Source of the DNA: Micromonospora pisi
GTDB taxonomy: Bacteria; Actinomycetota; Actinomycetes; Mycobacteriales; Micromonosporaceae
Assembly (NCBI RefSeq): GCF_003633685.1
Contig: NZ_RBKT01000001.1
Coordinates: 3,968,001-4,032,000 of the forward strand
Length of the DNA: 64,000 bases
Direction: 5' to 3'
Both the position numbers and the translations under genes were made by a program. Below are positions 48,182 to 56,381 of the stretch, in pieces. Numbering within the stretch: position 1 is the first letter of the stretch; each line of letters starts with the position of its first letter. The notes beneath the pieces were generated by a model. It was not told the origin of the DNA. It worked only from the letters and a program-made list of their open reading frames with translations, and did no database searches.

Positions 48182-48754
48182 TCAGCCGCGCGGCCTGTTG
48201 CCCCGGGCCCGGTGCGCGGCCACGTTCACCCGGTTGCCGCAGGTCTCGTAGGAGTCCCAGCGTTGCGTCCGGCTTCGGGTCGTGTCGTAGAACACGTGGC
48301 GGCACTGTTCGTTGGCACAGGCACGGATGCGGGACCAGGTGTTGTCGCGGACGAGTTCCGCGACGTCCAGGGCGATCCGGCCGATGATCTGGTCGCCGGC
48401 CACCTGCTCCAGCCGGGCCTCACCCCGCGCCGAGAAGACCTGCCGGAAGGTGGCGTCGGCGGCGTCCGCGCTGAGGTTTGTCCAACCCCGCTCCGCGTGC
48501 TCCGGGTCGGCCGCGTCGATGACCGTCATGAGATCGGTACGTACCGCGCGGATCTGGTCGAGTTGGCCGGGCGTCAGCGGCACTCCGGCCGGCTGACCGA
48601 ACGGTGCGAGCACCTCGGCCGCTGTCGCCGGGTTGTCGAGCGTGTCCGGCAGCGTCGGCGTGGCGTGCGGTCGCGTGTTGAGCAGAGCCACGATCCCCGC
48701 AGCCCGGGCCGGCACCTTCGGCTCCTTCGCTTCTGACGACTCGTGCGTACCCAT
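48182..48754 (-). CDS. CGNR zinc finger / ABATE domain regulator
   Basis: 190 residues from ATG 48754 (MGTHESSEAKE). The C-terminus has CANEQCRHVFYDTTRSRTQR and then CGNRVNVAAHRAR, the CGNR zinc finger that gives the family its name; the N-terminal part matches the ABATE helical domain. Such proteins are thought to be stress-related transcription regulators. It is divergent from the MDR gene at 48883, and the shared region holds palindrome 48777-48795, also found upstream of the SDR at 50571, so it is a candidate regulator of both. Confidence 0.85.
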   Translation of the reverse strand: MGTHESSEAKEPKVPARAAGIVALLNTRPHATPTLPDTLDNPATAAEVLAPFGQPAGVPLTPGQLDQIRAVRTDLMTVIDAADPEHAERGWTNLSADAADATFRQVFSARGEARLEQVAGDQIIGRIALDVAELVRDNTWSRIRACANEQCRHVFYDTTRSRTQRWDSYETCGNRVNVAAHRARGNRPRG

Positions 48755-48776
48755 GCCCAACAGCGTACGCAGAAAT

Positions 48777-48795
48777 GGTCTAAGTCCCAAAGACC
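48777..48795 (+). promoter_or_regulatory. Operator-like palindrome, copy A (GGTCT-N9-AGACC)
   Basis: The palindrome sits inside AAATGGTCTA-N6-AAAGACCTTTAC (48773-48800). The same sequence with only the middle six bases changed occurs, oriented toward its own downstream gene, at 51502-51529. Copy A is about 85-110 bases upstream of the MDR start and 22 bases upstream of the CGNR start. Confidence 0.65.
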
Positions 48796-48826
48796 TTTAC
48801 AGGTTCCGGTCAAGCGTGCTACAACC

Positions 48827-48855
48827 GTAAGCGGCAAAACTTTCTAGCCGCTTAC
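48827..48855. promoter_or_regulatory. Inverted repeat upstream of the MDR gene
   Basis: GTAAGCGGC (48827-48835) and GCCGCTTAC (48847-48855) are perfect 9-base arms around 11 bases, ending 27 bases before the MDR start codon. It may be a second operator or a leader hairpin. Confidence 0.45.
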
Positions 48856-48882
48856 GCCGCCATCCGCCAAGGAGCACGACCC

Positions 48883-49887
48883 ATGAGCCACCTCTTCCTC
48901 ACCGCCGTCGGCGGCGACCCGAACGAGACCGTGCAGCTCGACCAGGACTCGAACCTGACCGTCGGCGCGGAGGACGTCCTCGTCGCGGTCGACGCCGCCC
49001 CGGTCAACCCCGCCGACCTGCTCTTCACGCTCGGCTGGTTCGGCGTCTACCCGCAGGTCCCGAACGCGCTCGGCGCCGAGGGAACCGGACGGGTGCTACA
49101 GGCGGGCGGCGCCGCTGACCCGAATCTGGTCGGCCGTCGGGTGATCATCCTGCCAACCTTCGTCCAGGGCACCTGGGCGGACAAGGTGGTCGTACCGGCA
49201 CGGAACGTCATCGCGGTGACGGAAAAGGCCGACCCGCTGCAACTCGCCATGCTTCCGGTCAATCCGGCCACGGCGTACGCCCTGCTCAACGACTACGCCG
49301 ACCTGAAGCCCGGCGACTGGATCGGGCTGAACCTGGCCAACTCCGGTGTCGGCCAGTACGTCATCGCCCTCGCCAAGCGGCGCGGCATCAGGACCCTCGC
49401 CGTCGTACGTCGCGAGGAGGCCGCCAAGCGGGTCCGCGAACTCGGCGCCGACCTTGTTGTCATCGAGGGAGCGGACCTCGGCGATCGGGTCGCCGAAGCC
49501 CTGGGCGGCAAGCAGCTCCGTCTACTGTTCGAGGGCGCCGGCGGCCCGGAGCAGGTCGGTGAGCTGATCCGTTCGGTCGAGGCCGGCGGCAGCGTGGTCA
49601 CCTTCTCCGCGGTCACCGGCCAGTCGCCGGTCATGCCGCTCGGTGACCTGATCTACCGGGGGATCTCGCTCCGCGCCTTCTTCATCCTCAACTGGATCCG
49701 GGACACCCCCCGCCCCGAGCTGGAGCGGATCTACAACGAGTTGGCCGACCTCGTCGCGGAGGGTGCGATCGGTGCCGCGGTGGAGGCGACCTACCGGCTG
49801 GACCAGTACCGCGAGGCCCTCGCCCACGCCGGGCAGCAGGAGCGTTCCGGCAAGGTCCTCTTCACCCCGGACCGGCAGACCGCCTGA
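48883..49887 (+). CDS. Zinc-independent MDR oxidoreductase (quinone oxidoreductase-like)
   Basis: 334 residues of the medium-chain dehydrogenase/reductase superfamily, trans-2-enoyl reductase/quinone oxidoreductase branch. The substrate half has VAVDAAPVNPADLLFTLG; the cofactor half has NLANSGVGQYVIALAKRRGI. The structural zinc cysteines are absent. It probably reduces quinones or enoyl compounds with NADPH. Two palindromes lie upstream, and a 15-bp terminator follows. Confidence 0.88.
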   Translation: MSHLFLTAVGGDPNETVQLDQDSNLTVGAEDVLVAVDAAPVNPADLLFTLGWFGVYPQVPNALGAEGTGRVLQAGGAADPNLVGRRVIILPTFVQGTWADKVVVPARNVIAVTEKADPLQLAMLPVNPATAYALLNDYADLKPGDWIGLNLANSGVGQYVIALAKRRGIRTLAVVRREEAAKRVRELGADLVVIEGADLGDRVAEALGGKQLRLLFEGAGGPEQVGELIRSVEAGGSVVTFSAVTGQSPVMPLGDLIYRGISLRAFFILNWIRDTPRPELERIYNELADLVAEGAIGAAVEATYRLDQYREALAHAGQQERSGKVLFTPDRQTA

Positions 49888-49900
49888 CATCGCCCGCACC

Positions 49901-49944
49901 AGCAGACCCGCCCGGCCGGCTCGACGCCGCCGGGCGGGTCTGCT
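49901..49944 (+). terminator. Terminator hairpin after the MDR gene
   Basis: AGCAGACCCGCCCGG (49901-49915) pairs perfectly with CCGGGCGGGTCTGCT (49930-49944). Confidence 0.7.
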
Positions 49945-50024
49945 GGCGTGCCTGCCGTAGATCTCGGACCCGGTCCACTTCCTGGATGACCCCGACAGTC
50001 AACGTTGGTTGGGCAAACGCCAAC

Positions 50025-50071
50025 GCCGCTTGGCCGGTCAGCTGAAGTCAGCTGACCGGCCAAGCGGCTTT
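50025..50071. terminator. Long bidirectional terminator hairpin
   Basis: GCCGCTTGGCCGGTCAGCT (50025-50043) and its exact complement (50050-50068) form a 19-bp stem with a 6-base loop, followed by TTT. It lies between the convergent MDR and SnoaL-like genes. Confidence 0.75.
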
Positions 50072-50074
50072 GGA

Positions 50075-50491
50075 TCAGGCCACCGGTACGGGACTGAGCT
50101 GTCGAAGCAGTTCGGCGCTGTCGAACGCCTCCCAGCGCTCGGCGATCCGGCCGTCGACGAACCGATCGAAGGTCATGATCGGGATGGAGAACGATCGTCC
50201 GGAGCCCGCGATTCCGGCGAACTCCCCGATGTGCGTGCCGGCGAACGTCCACCGGCAGGCAATCAGGTCTCCCGACGCAACCATCTCGTCGACGGTGATT
50301 CTGGCGTCGAACGTCTCCCAGAGTCCGGACACGAACGTCCTGACCCCTTCGCGCCCAGCCGGCAACCCCGGCGGGAGGTGGTGGTCGACAACATCGGTGG
50401 CGACGAGCGCGTCGTACGCCTCCGGGTCACGGTCGTTGAAGGCGGCGACGAATCGACGCAGGACATCGGTATTGGTGGACTCTCTGCTCAT
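50075..50491 (-). CDS. SnoaL-like ester cyclase family protein
   Basis: 138 residues from ATG 50491, supported by an AGGAG ribosome site. The fold is indicated by NTDVLRRFVAAFNDRDPEAY, VVDHHLPPGLPAGREGVRTF and RWTFAGTHIGEFAG, as in SnoaL-like polyketide cyclases and related nuclear transport factor 2-like proteins. The substrate is unknown. It lies 79 bases downstream of the SDR on the same strand and is probably co-transcribed with it. Confidence 0.82.
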   Translation of the reverse strand: MSRESTNTDVLRRFVAAFNDRDPEAYDALVATDVVDHHLPPGLPAGREGVRTFVSGLWETFDARITVDEMVASGDLIACRWTFAGTHIGEFAGIAGSGRSFSIPIMTFDRFVDGRIAERWEAFDSAELLRQLSPVPVA

Positions 50492-50570
50492 CGAGTCACT
50501 CCTGACGCTCAGGTTGGGCACGGGTCCGGGGTCGGTCGCCCGGCACGGAAAGGGGTTGCTGGGCGGGCGT

Positions 50571-51413
50571 TCAGGCCGCCTGGACATCGTCGTGATCGGT
50601 CTTCTCGGCCAACTCACGCCAATCGGCGAGATCCTGCCGCAGGCTGGCGATCTTGGCCTCGATGTTCTGGATCGCGTCCCGCCCCAGCGGCAGCCTTACC
50701 GGCGCCCGGCCCGACTCGACCACGTCGACGAGCGCACTGGCGGCCTTGGCCGGGTCGCCGGGCTGCACGAACGCCGCGGTGAGCTGCCGCATCTGCTCCA
50801 CCGGTCCGGTGGCGTAGGCGTCCAGCGGATTCGCCGTATGGCGCAGGCTGCTCTCCTTGATGAAGTCGGTACGGAAGTAACCGAGCTCCACGGCCGTGAC
50901 CCCGACCCCGAACGGGGCGAGTTCGGCGTGCAGCGCGTCGGTGAGACCCTCCACAGCGAACTTCGTCGAGCCGTACACGCCGTAGCCGTGCAACCCGATG
51001 ATCCCGAGTAGCGAACTGATGTTCACGATGTGTCCGGCGCGCTGGCGGCGCATTTCCGGTACGACCGCCCGTACGACGGCCAGCAGGCCGAAGACGTTGA
51101 TGTCGTACTGCTCGCGGACCTCGGCGGCGCTCGACTCCTCCACCGCGCCGAGCAGCCCCGAGCCCGCGTTGTTGACCAGCACGTCGATCCGACCGAACCG
51201 GTCGACCGCCGCCCGTACCGCTTCGACGGCCTGGCGTTCGTCGGTGACGTCCAGCGCCACCGTCAGGAGATTGGCACCCGCGTGCGGGAATGCCGCGCTC
51301 ACCACCTCCGGATTACGAGCGGTGGCGACCACCTGGTGACCTCGGCTCAGCACCTCGCCAGTGAGGTGCGCACCGAAACCACGGGACGCGCCGGTAATGA
51401 ACCAGACACTCAT
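50571..51413 (-). CDS. Short-chain dehydrogenase/reductase, paralog of the SDR at 1607
   Basis: 280 residues. The cofactor motif is TGASRGFG, NNAG is present, and the catalytic segment is YGSTKFAVEG. It shares length and many blocks with the SDR at 1607-2455 (MSVWFITGA start, YFRTDF, a C-terminal TDHDDV). The palindrome at 51507-51525 lies 88-116 bases upstream, about as in the MDR gene at 48883, so both are probably under one regulator. The SnoaL-like gene follows. Confidence 0.9.
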   Translation of the reverse strand: MSVWFITGASRGFGAHLTGEVLSRGHQVVATARNPEVVSAAFPHAGANLLTVALDVTDERQAVEAVRAAVDRFGRIDVLVNNAGSGLLGAVEESSAAEVREQYDINVFGLLAVVRAVVPEMRRQRAGHIVNISSLLGIIGLHGYGVYGSTKFAVEGLTDALHAELAPFGVGVTAVELGYFRTDFIKESSLRHTANPLDAYATGPVEQMRQLTAAFVQPGDPAKAASALVDVVESGRAPVRLPLGRDAIQNIEAKIASLRQDLADWRELAEKTDHDDVQAA

Positions 51414-51506
51414 CGATCTTCCATTCCCTGGAGGAGGACACCCCCAGTAAGTGACTACGGCATCTTGACCCTTACTGTTCTAGCATGGGTCGACCCCGAC
51501 CGTAAA

Positions 51507-51525
51507 GGTCTTTGTTGGCTAGACC
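51507..51525 (-). promoter_or_regulatory. Operator-like palindrome, copy B (GGTCT-N9-AGACC)
   Basis: On the minus strand the sequence is AAATGGTCTA-N6-AAAGACCTTTAC (51529-51502), identical to copy A at 48773-48800 outside the six central bases. It lies upstream of the SDR gene at a distance like that of copy A from the MDR gene. Confidence 0.65.
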
Positions 51526-51622
51526 ATTTCAAGTTCTACGTTGGACCGCCCGCCCTGAGACGCCAGAGCAACGGACCGCGAGGTCAGGCCGATGAGGGAG
51601 GTGCCGGCGGAAGCGGAACGGT

Positions 51623-52945
51623 TCAGCGTTCGAGGATGGCCACGACGCCCTGGCCGCCGGAAGCGCAGATGGAGATGAGGCCACGACGGGGGCGCGCCGC
51701 CCTGCCACCGGCCGACTCGCGGGCGTCCTCGGCAAGCAGCTTCGCCAGGGTGGCGACGATCCGCCCGCCGGTCGCGGCGAACGGGTGCCCGGCGGCGAGC
51801 GAGGAGCCGTTCACGTTCAGCTTCGACCGGTCGATCGTGCCGAGCGGGCCGTCGAGCCCCAACCGCTCCTTGCAGAACTCGGCCGACTCCCAGGCAGCGA
51901 GGGTCGCGAGCACCTGCGACGCGAACGCCTCGTGGATCTCGTAGTAGTCGAAGTCGGTCAGGCTCAGCCCGGCTCGGGCGAGCATCCGGGGCACCGCGTA
52001 CACCGGGGCCATCAGCAGCCCCTCGTCGCCGTGCACGAAATCGACCGCGGCGACCTCCGAGAAGGTGAGGTACGCCAGCACCGGAAGGTGGTGGTCGGCG
52101 GCCCACTCCTCGGAGGCGAGCAGCACGGTCGAGGCACCATCGGTGAGCGGCGAGGAGTTGCCGGCGGTCATGGTGGCTTCCGCCTGGCCCGCTCCCCGCG
52201 TACCGAAGACCGGTCGCAACGCGGCGAGCTTCTCCATCGAGGTGTCCGGCCGCAGGTTCTGGTCCCGGGTCAGCCCGAGGTACGGGGTGACCAGGTCGTC
52301 GAAGAAGCCACGCTCGTACGCGGCGGCGAGCCGCTGGTGCGAGGCGAGCGTCAGAACGTCCTGGGAGTGTCGGTCGATGCCCCACTGACGCGCGGTGATC
52401 GCGGCGTGCTCCCCCATCGACAGTCCGGTACGAGGTTCGGCGTTACGCGGCGTCTCCGGCAGGAACGGCTGGTGCGGCCGGAGCCGGGTCGCGGCCCGCA
52501 ACCGGGCGGTCAGCGTACGGGAGGCACTGATCTTCAACAGGGTGCGGCGGAACTCCTCGTTGACCGCGAGCGGCGCGTCCGAGGTGGTGTCCACTCCACC
52601 CGCGACACCGGCGTCGATCTGCCCCAGTGCGATCTTGTTGGCGACCAGGATCGTCGCCTCCAGCCCGGTGCCACACGCCTGCTGGATGTCGTACGCGGGC
52701 GTCCGGGGGTCGAGCCGGGAACCGAGCACCACCTCCCGGGTCAGGTTGAAGTCCCGGGGATGCTTGAGCACCGCCCCGGCGACCACCTCGCCGAGCCGCT
52801 GGCCGGCCAGCCCGAACCGGGCCACCAGTCCATCGAGCGCGGTGGTGAGCATGTCCTGGTTGGAGGCATCGGCGTACCGGCCGTTGGAACGGGCGAACGG
52901 GATCCGATTACCCCCGACCACCGCGACGCGACGTACGGTCTCCAC
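51623..52945 (-). CDS. Acetyl-CoA acyltransferase (thiolase)
   Basis: 440 residues, FadI-like or FadA2-like. The nucleophile is Cys91 (QQACGTGLEA), the general base region is GHPFAATGGR (His387), and the second Cys is Cys427 (ICASGGQG). It cleaves 3-ketoacyl-CoA in beta-oxidation or condenses acyl-CoAs. It is divergent from the FabG4-like gene across 57 bases that hold the palindrome at 52979-52994. This is like the fadA2/fabG4 arrangement of mycobacteria as I remember it. Confidence 0.93.
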   Translation of the reverse strand: METVRRVAVVGGNRIPFARSNGRYADASNQDMLTTALDGLVARFGLAGQRLGEVVAGAVLKHPRDFNLTREVVLGSRLDPRTPAYDIQQACGTGLEATILVANKIALGQIDAGVAGGVDTTSDAPLAVNEEFRRTLLKISASRTLTARLRAATRLRPHQPFLPETPRNAEPRTGLSMGEHAAITARQWGIDRHSQDVLTLASHQRLAAAYERGFFDDLVTPYLGLTRDQNLRPDTSMEKLAALRPVFGTRGAGQAEATMTAGNSSPLTDGASTVLLASEEWAADHHLPVLAYLTFSEVAAVDFVHGDEGLLMAPVYAVPRMLARAGLSLTDFDYYEIHEAFASQVLATLAAWESAEFCKERLGLDGPLGTIDRSKLNVNGSSLAAGHPFAATGGRIVATLAKLLAEDARESAGGRAARPRRGLISICASGGQGVVAILER

Positions 52946-52978
52946 GATCCCGCCTCCTCGTTCAGGGCTTGCGCCTAA

Positions 52979-52994
52979 CCTACTCGCCAGTAGG
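52979..52994. promoter_or_regulatory. Candidate TetR operator (CCTACT-N4-AGTAGG)
   Basis: A perfect palindrome in the 57-base region between divergent thiolase and FabG4-like genes, 9 bases before ATG 53003. A near copy (CCTACT-N4-CGTAGG, same first spacer bases CG) overlaps the start region of the TetR gene at 56323-56338, so that TetR protein is the likely ligand. Confidence 0.6.
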
Positions 52995-53002
52995 CTACGC
53001 CT

Positions 53003-54400
53003 ATGAGTGACAGGTACGCGAGCTTCGCGAACTCCGGGGCAGGCCGCGCCCTCGTCAAGCGACTCGGCCTGCCCGATCCACCTCGACTGCGCCGGTACCG
53101 CCCCGGCGATCCTCTCCTACCCGGGCCAGTGCTGCTCGACTCGGCCCCGGGTGGACGGCTGCGCGAGCCAGTCACCAAGCTGCTCGCCGCCGCCGGTGTC
53201 GCACTCGCCGACCCGACGACGGTGACCGCGACGGAGTCCACCGCGACGACGGCATCGGCGGCGGAAACCGGCGTACGACCAGCGGCACTGATCTACGACG
53301 CGTCCGGGATCACCGACTCCACCGGGCTCCGGTCGCTCTACGACTTCTTCCACGCGTACGCCCGGTCGGTCCGCTCCTCCGGCCGGGTGATCGTCCTCGG
53401 CACCCCACCGGAGGCGTGCGACGCCCCGCGCGAGGCCACCGCCCAGCGGGCCCTGGAGGGACTGACCCGCAGCATCGGCAAGGAGTTCCGGCGCGGCATC
53501 ACCGCCCAACTCGTCTACGTGCACCGGGGCGCCGAGACGGCGATCGAGTCCACCCTGCGGTTCCTGCTCTCCGGCCGATCCGCGTACGTCTCCGGACAGG
53601 TGATCCGGATCACCGACCCCGGCGTCGGCGACCACGGCGACCGGGAGCGGATCGACTGGGACCGTCCGCTCGCCGGCAAGGTCGCACTCGTCACCGGAGC
53701 CGCCCGGGGAATCGGTACGGCGGTCGCCCAGGTGCTCGCCCGGGACGGCGCGCACGTCGTCGCGCTGGACGTACCGGCCGTCGGGGACCTGCTCGCGAAC
53801 GTGGCGAACGACATCCGGGGCAGCGCCGTACAGCTCGACCTGACCGCGCCCGACGCGCCGGTCCGCCTCGCCGACCAGCTCGGCGACCGCTACGGCCGGG
53901 TCGACATCGTGGTCCACAACGCCGGCATCACCCGGGACCGGACCATCGCTCGGATGGACGCCGCAGGTTGGGACTCGGTGCTCGCGGTGAACCTGTCGAG
54001 TCAGGAACGGATCAACGACCTCCTGCTCTACCGCGACCTGATCCCGGCCGGCGGCCGGCTGATCAGTGTCTCCTCGATCGCGGGGATCGCCGGCAACCGG
54101 GGACAGACCAACTACGCCACCGCGAAGGCCGGCGTGATCGGGCTGGTGCAGTCGATGACCCCGGTCCTCGCCGACCGCGGCATCACCGTCAACGCGGTCG
54201 CGCCCGGTTTCATCGAGACCCGGTTGACGGCGCGGATGCCGATCGGGCTGCGTGAGGCCGGCCGCCGGTTGAACAGTTTGGCGCAGGGCGGGCTCCCGGT
54301 CGACGTGGCCGAGACCATCGCCTGGTTCGCCGCCCCCACCTCCGCCGGAGTCACCGGCAACATCGTCCGCGTCTGCGGCCAGAGCCTGCTGGGAGCATGA
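53003..54400 (+). CDS. 3-oxoacyl-ACP/CoA reductase, high-molecular-weight FabG4 type
   Basis: 465 residues. An N-terminal flavodoxin-like half without catalytic motifs is followed from about 225 by a complete SDR domain: VTGAARGIG, HNAGITRD, and the catalytic SSIAG, Tyr and Lys in NYATAKAG. This two-domain form is the FabG4 type, NADH-dependent in mycobacteria. Its stop overlaps the MaoC start (ATGA), so the reductase and hydratase act in sequence on 3-oxoacyl substrates. Confidence 0.9.
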   Translation: MSDRYASFANSGAGRALVKRLGLPDPPRLRRYRPGDPLLPGPVLLDSAPGGRLREPVTKLLAAAGVALADPTTVTATESTATTASAAETGVRPAALIYDASGITDSTGLRSLYDFFHAYARSVRSSGRVIVLGTPPEACDAPREATAQRALEGLTRSIGKEFRRGITAQLVYVHRGAETAIESTLRFLLSGRSAYVSGQVIRITDPGVGDHGDRERIDWDRPLAGKVALVTGAARGIGTAVAQVLARDGAHVVALDVPAVGDLLANVANDIRGSAVQLDLTAPDAPVRLADQLGDRYGRVDIVVHNAGITRDRTIARMDAAGWDSVLAVNLSSQERINDLLLYRDLIPAGGRLISVSSIAGIAGNRGQTNYATAKAGVIGLVQSMTPVLADRGITVNAVAPGFIETRLTARMPIGLREAGRRLNSLAQGGLPVDVAETIAWFAAPTSAGVTGNIVRVCGQSLLGA

Positions 54401-55620
54401 TGTCCAACTCCGATGGCTCCGCCACCGGCCGGCGGGCCGAGGACGACACGGTCCGGATCCCCAACTCGAACGGGGACGAGACGATCGAGTTGACACAAGC
54501 CAGCGCGGACGACACCGTCCGGCTCACCCTCCCGACAGCGGACGACACCGTCCGGCTCACCCTCCCGACAGCGGACGACACGGTCCGGATCCCCAGCCCG
54601 GACGAGACCGTCCCGCTCACCCTCCCGGTCGAGGACGACATCCCCTGGTGGGCCGGGTCGACCGACGACGCCACGGTCGAGGTGGACAACCCGGCGGTGG
54701 CGGGCGGCGCGAGCAGCCCGGCGGTGACCGGCGGCGTGGTCGAGCTGAGCCGGATGCCGGCGACCGGCGCGCTCTACCGGCGGGCGATCGTCGCACTGCT
54801 GCCCGGACGCCGCCGGTCGAGCAGGCCGACTCCGTCCGGGCCGACGCTGCCACCGCCCGAGGTGGCGCCGACCCTGCCCGCGACGGAGTTGCGGCTGCGC
54901 GGCCTGACCGTCGACAGGGGACACCTGGCCGCGTACGACCGGGTGTGCGGGTTCCGGCTCAGCGACACCCTGCCGGCGACGTACCCGCACGTGCTCGCCT
55001 TCCCGCTGGCGATGCGGCTGATGACCTCGGCGGAGTTCCCGTTCCCGCTGCTCGGCCTGGTGCACATCGCCAACCGGATCACGCTGCACCGGCCGATCGA
55101 CGCGAGTGAGCCGCTCGACCTGTCGGTGCGTACGGCCGAGCTACGGCCACACCGACGCGGGCAGCAGTTCGAGGTGCTGACCACCGCCTCGGTCGGCGGC
55201 GAGCCGGTCTGGAGTGGCGTGGCGACGTACCTGCGTAGGGAGCCGAAGCCGACGGAGGGTGACCGGCACGAGCCGGGTGACCGGCCGGAACCGCCGGCCA
55301 CCACCGGCCGCTGGCGGGTCAGCCCACGCGTGGGTACGGCCTACACCCGTGTCTCCGGCGACCGGAACCCGATCCACACCTCCCGCCTCGGGGCGCGGCT
55401 GCTCGGCTACCCGCGCCCGATCGCGCATGGGATGTGGAGCAAGGCCCGTTGCCTGGCCGCCCTGGAGGGGCGGTTGCCGGAGGCGTACACGGTGGAGGTG
55501 GCGTTCAAGCTGCCGGTCCCGCTGCCCGGCACGCTCGCCTTCAGCGCCACCCCGGCCTGGGACTTCGCGCTGCACGACGTGGACTCCGGTCGCCCGCACC
55601 TGACCGGCACCCTCCGCTGA
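54397..55620 (+). CDS. MaoC-type hydratase/dehydratase with acidic N-terminal repeats
   Basis: 407 residues. The hot-dog hydratase region (about 165-407) has the active-site segment GDRNPIHTSRLGARLLGYPR followed by AHGMWSKAR. It resembles the HtdX/HTD2 double hot-dog enzymes that act on 3-hydroxyacyl substrates next to FabG4. The N-terminal 160 residues are unusual: acidic and disordered, with repeated DDTVRLTLPT units. Two copies of a 33-base unit (54505-54537 and 54538-54570) are identical, followed by a partial third. Confidence 0.85.
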   Translation: MMSNSDGSATGRRAEDDTVRIPNSNGDETIELTQASADDTVRLTLPTADDTVRLTLPTADDTVRIPSPDETVPLTLPVEDDIPWWAGSTDDATVEVDNPAVAGGASSPAVTGGVVELSRMPATGALYRRAIVALLPGRRRSSRPTPSGPTLPPPEVAPTLPATELRLRGLTVDRGHLAAYDRVCGFRLSDTLPATYPHVLAFPLAMRLMTSAEFPFPLLGLVHIANRITLHRPIDASEPLDLSVRTAELRPHRRGQQFEVLTTASVGGEPVWSGVATYLRREPKPTEGDRHEPGDRPEPPATTGRWRVSPRVGTAYTRVSGDRNPIHTSRLGARLLGYPRPIAHGMWSKARCLAALEGRLPEAYTVEVAFKLPVPLPGTLAFSATPAWDFALHDVDSGRPHLTGTLR

Positions 55621-55644
55621 CCCAACTCACACCCTGCGGGCGTT

Positions 55645-55692
55645 AGGAAGGGCCCCTTGTTATACAGAAAGCGATAACAAGGGGCCCTTCCT
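55645..55692. repeat. Dispersed hairpin repeat, family 2, copy 2
   Basis: Perfect 19-bp arms (55645-55663 and 55674-55692) with core AGGAAGGGCCCC. Relative to the copy at 13971 the inner stem changes from CTCCTAT to TTGTTAT with matching changes on the other arm. It meets the TetR stop codon and lies 25 bases after the MaoC stop. Confidence 0.85.
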
Positions 55693-56309
55693 TACTTCGA
55701 AGGTGGGTGCCAGGGCCAGGTGGCGTTCATCAGGCGGGTGGCGAGCCGTTCGGGGTCCTCCGAGGGGTGGTCGCTGAGCCAGTCGGCGAGCGATTCGGTG
55801 GCACCGACCAGGGCGTACGCCATGACCTCCAGGTCCGTCTCGCGTACCTCTCGGGAACCCTCCGCCGGTACGGGCAGGTTGCGGCGCAGGAGCGTGGCAA
55901 CCACCTCGACCACCCGGGTTCGCATGTCGGCCAGTTCACCGGCGAACGGCTGCTCACTTCGCGCCTGCCGGTAGAGGACCGTCCAGCCGTCGCGGTGTGC
56001 GCCGACAAATCCGAAGAAGGCCCGCAGCCCGCGCCGGAGTTGCTCGTCCGGCGGAAGTTCCGCGCTGACCGCCCCCACGATCGCCTCCATCATCCGGGTG
56101 CCCTCCCGGTGCAGGCAGGCGATGAAGAGCGTTTCCTTGGTGCCGAGGTAGGCGTAGACCATCGGCTTCGAGATGCCCGCGTCCTCGGCGATTTCGTCCA
56201 TGCTGGCGGCGTGGTAGCCGCGCCGGGAGAAGACCTTGACGGCAGCGTCGAGCATCTGCTGCTCGCGTACGGCCCGAGGCAATCGCTTGAAGGTGGGGGT
56301 GCTGGACAT
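55692..56309 (-). CDS. TetR family transcriptional regulator of the fatty-acid module
   Basis: 205 residues from ATG 56309 (MSSTPTFKRLPRAVREQQ); ATG 56321 would add four and lies next to the operator. The HTH is MDEIAEDAGISKPMVYAYLG, after EQQMLDAAVKVFSRRGYHAA. It is divergent from the SCP2 gene. The palindrome at 56323-56338 and its copy at 52979-52994 suggest that it represses itself, the SCP2/acyl-CoA dehydrogenase genes and the thiolase/FabG4 promoters in response to an acyl-CoA. Confidence 0.87.
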   Translation of the reverse strand: MSSTPTFKRLPRAVREQQMLDAAVKVFSRRGYHAASMDEIAEDAGISKPMVYAYLGTKETLFIACLHREGTRMMEAIVGAVSAELPPDEQLRRGLRAFFGFVGAHRDGWTVLYRQARSEQPFAGELADMRTRVVEVVATLLRRNLPVPAEGSREVRETDLEVMAYALVGATESLADWLSDHPSEDPERLATRLMNATWPWHPPSK

Positions 56310-56322
56310 CCTTGCGAGCATA

Positions 56323-56338
56323 CCTACTCGTGCGTAGG
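56323..56338. promoter_or_regulatory. Candidate TetR operator (CCTACT-N4-CGTAGG)
   Basis: A near-perfect palindrome between the TetR gene and the SCP2 gene, matching the site at 52979-52994 in 11 of 12 arm bases and in the first two spacer bases. Confidence 0.6.
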
Positions 56339-56381
56339 GTTACGCCCCAGTAACCGCAGTCTCCACCGGAAGGTGCAACCC

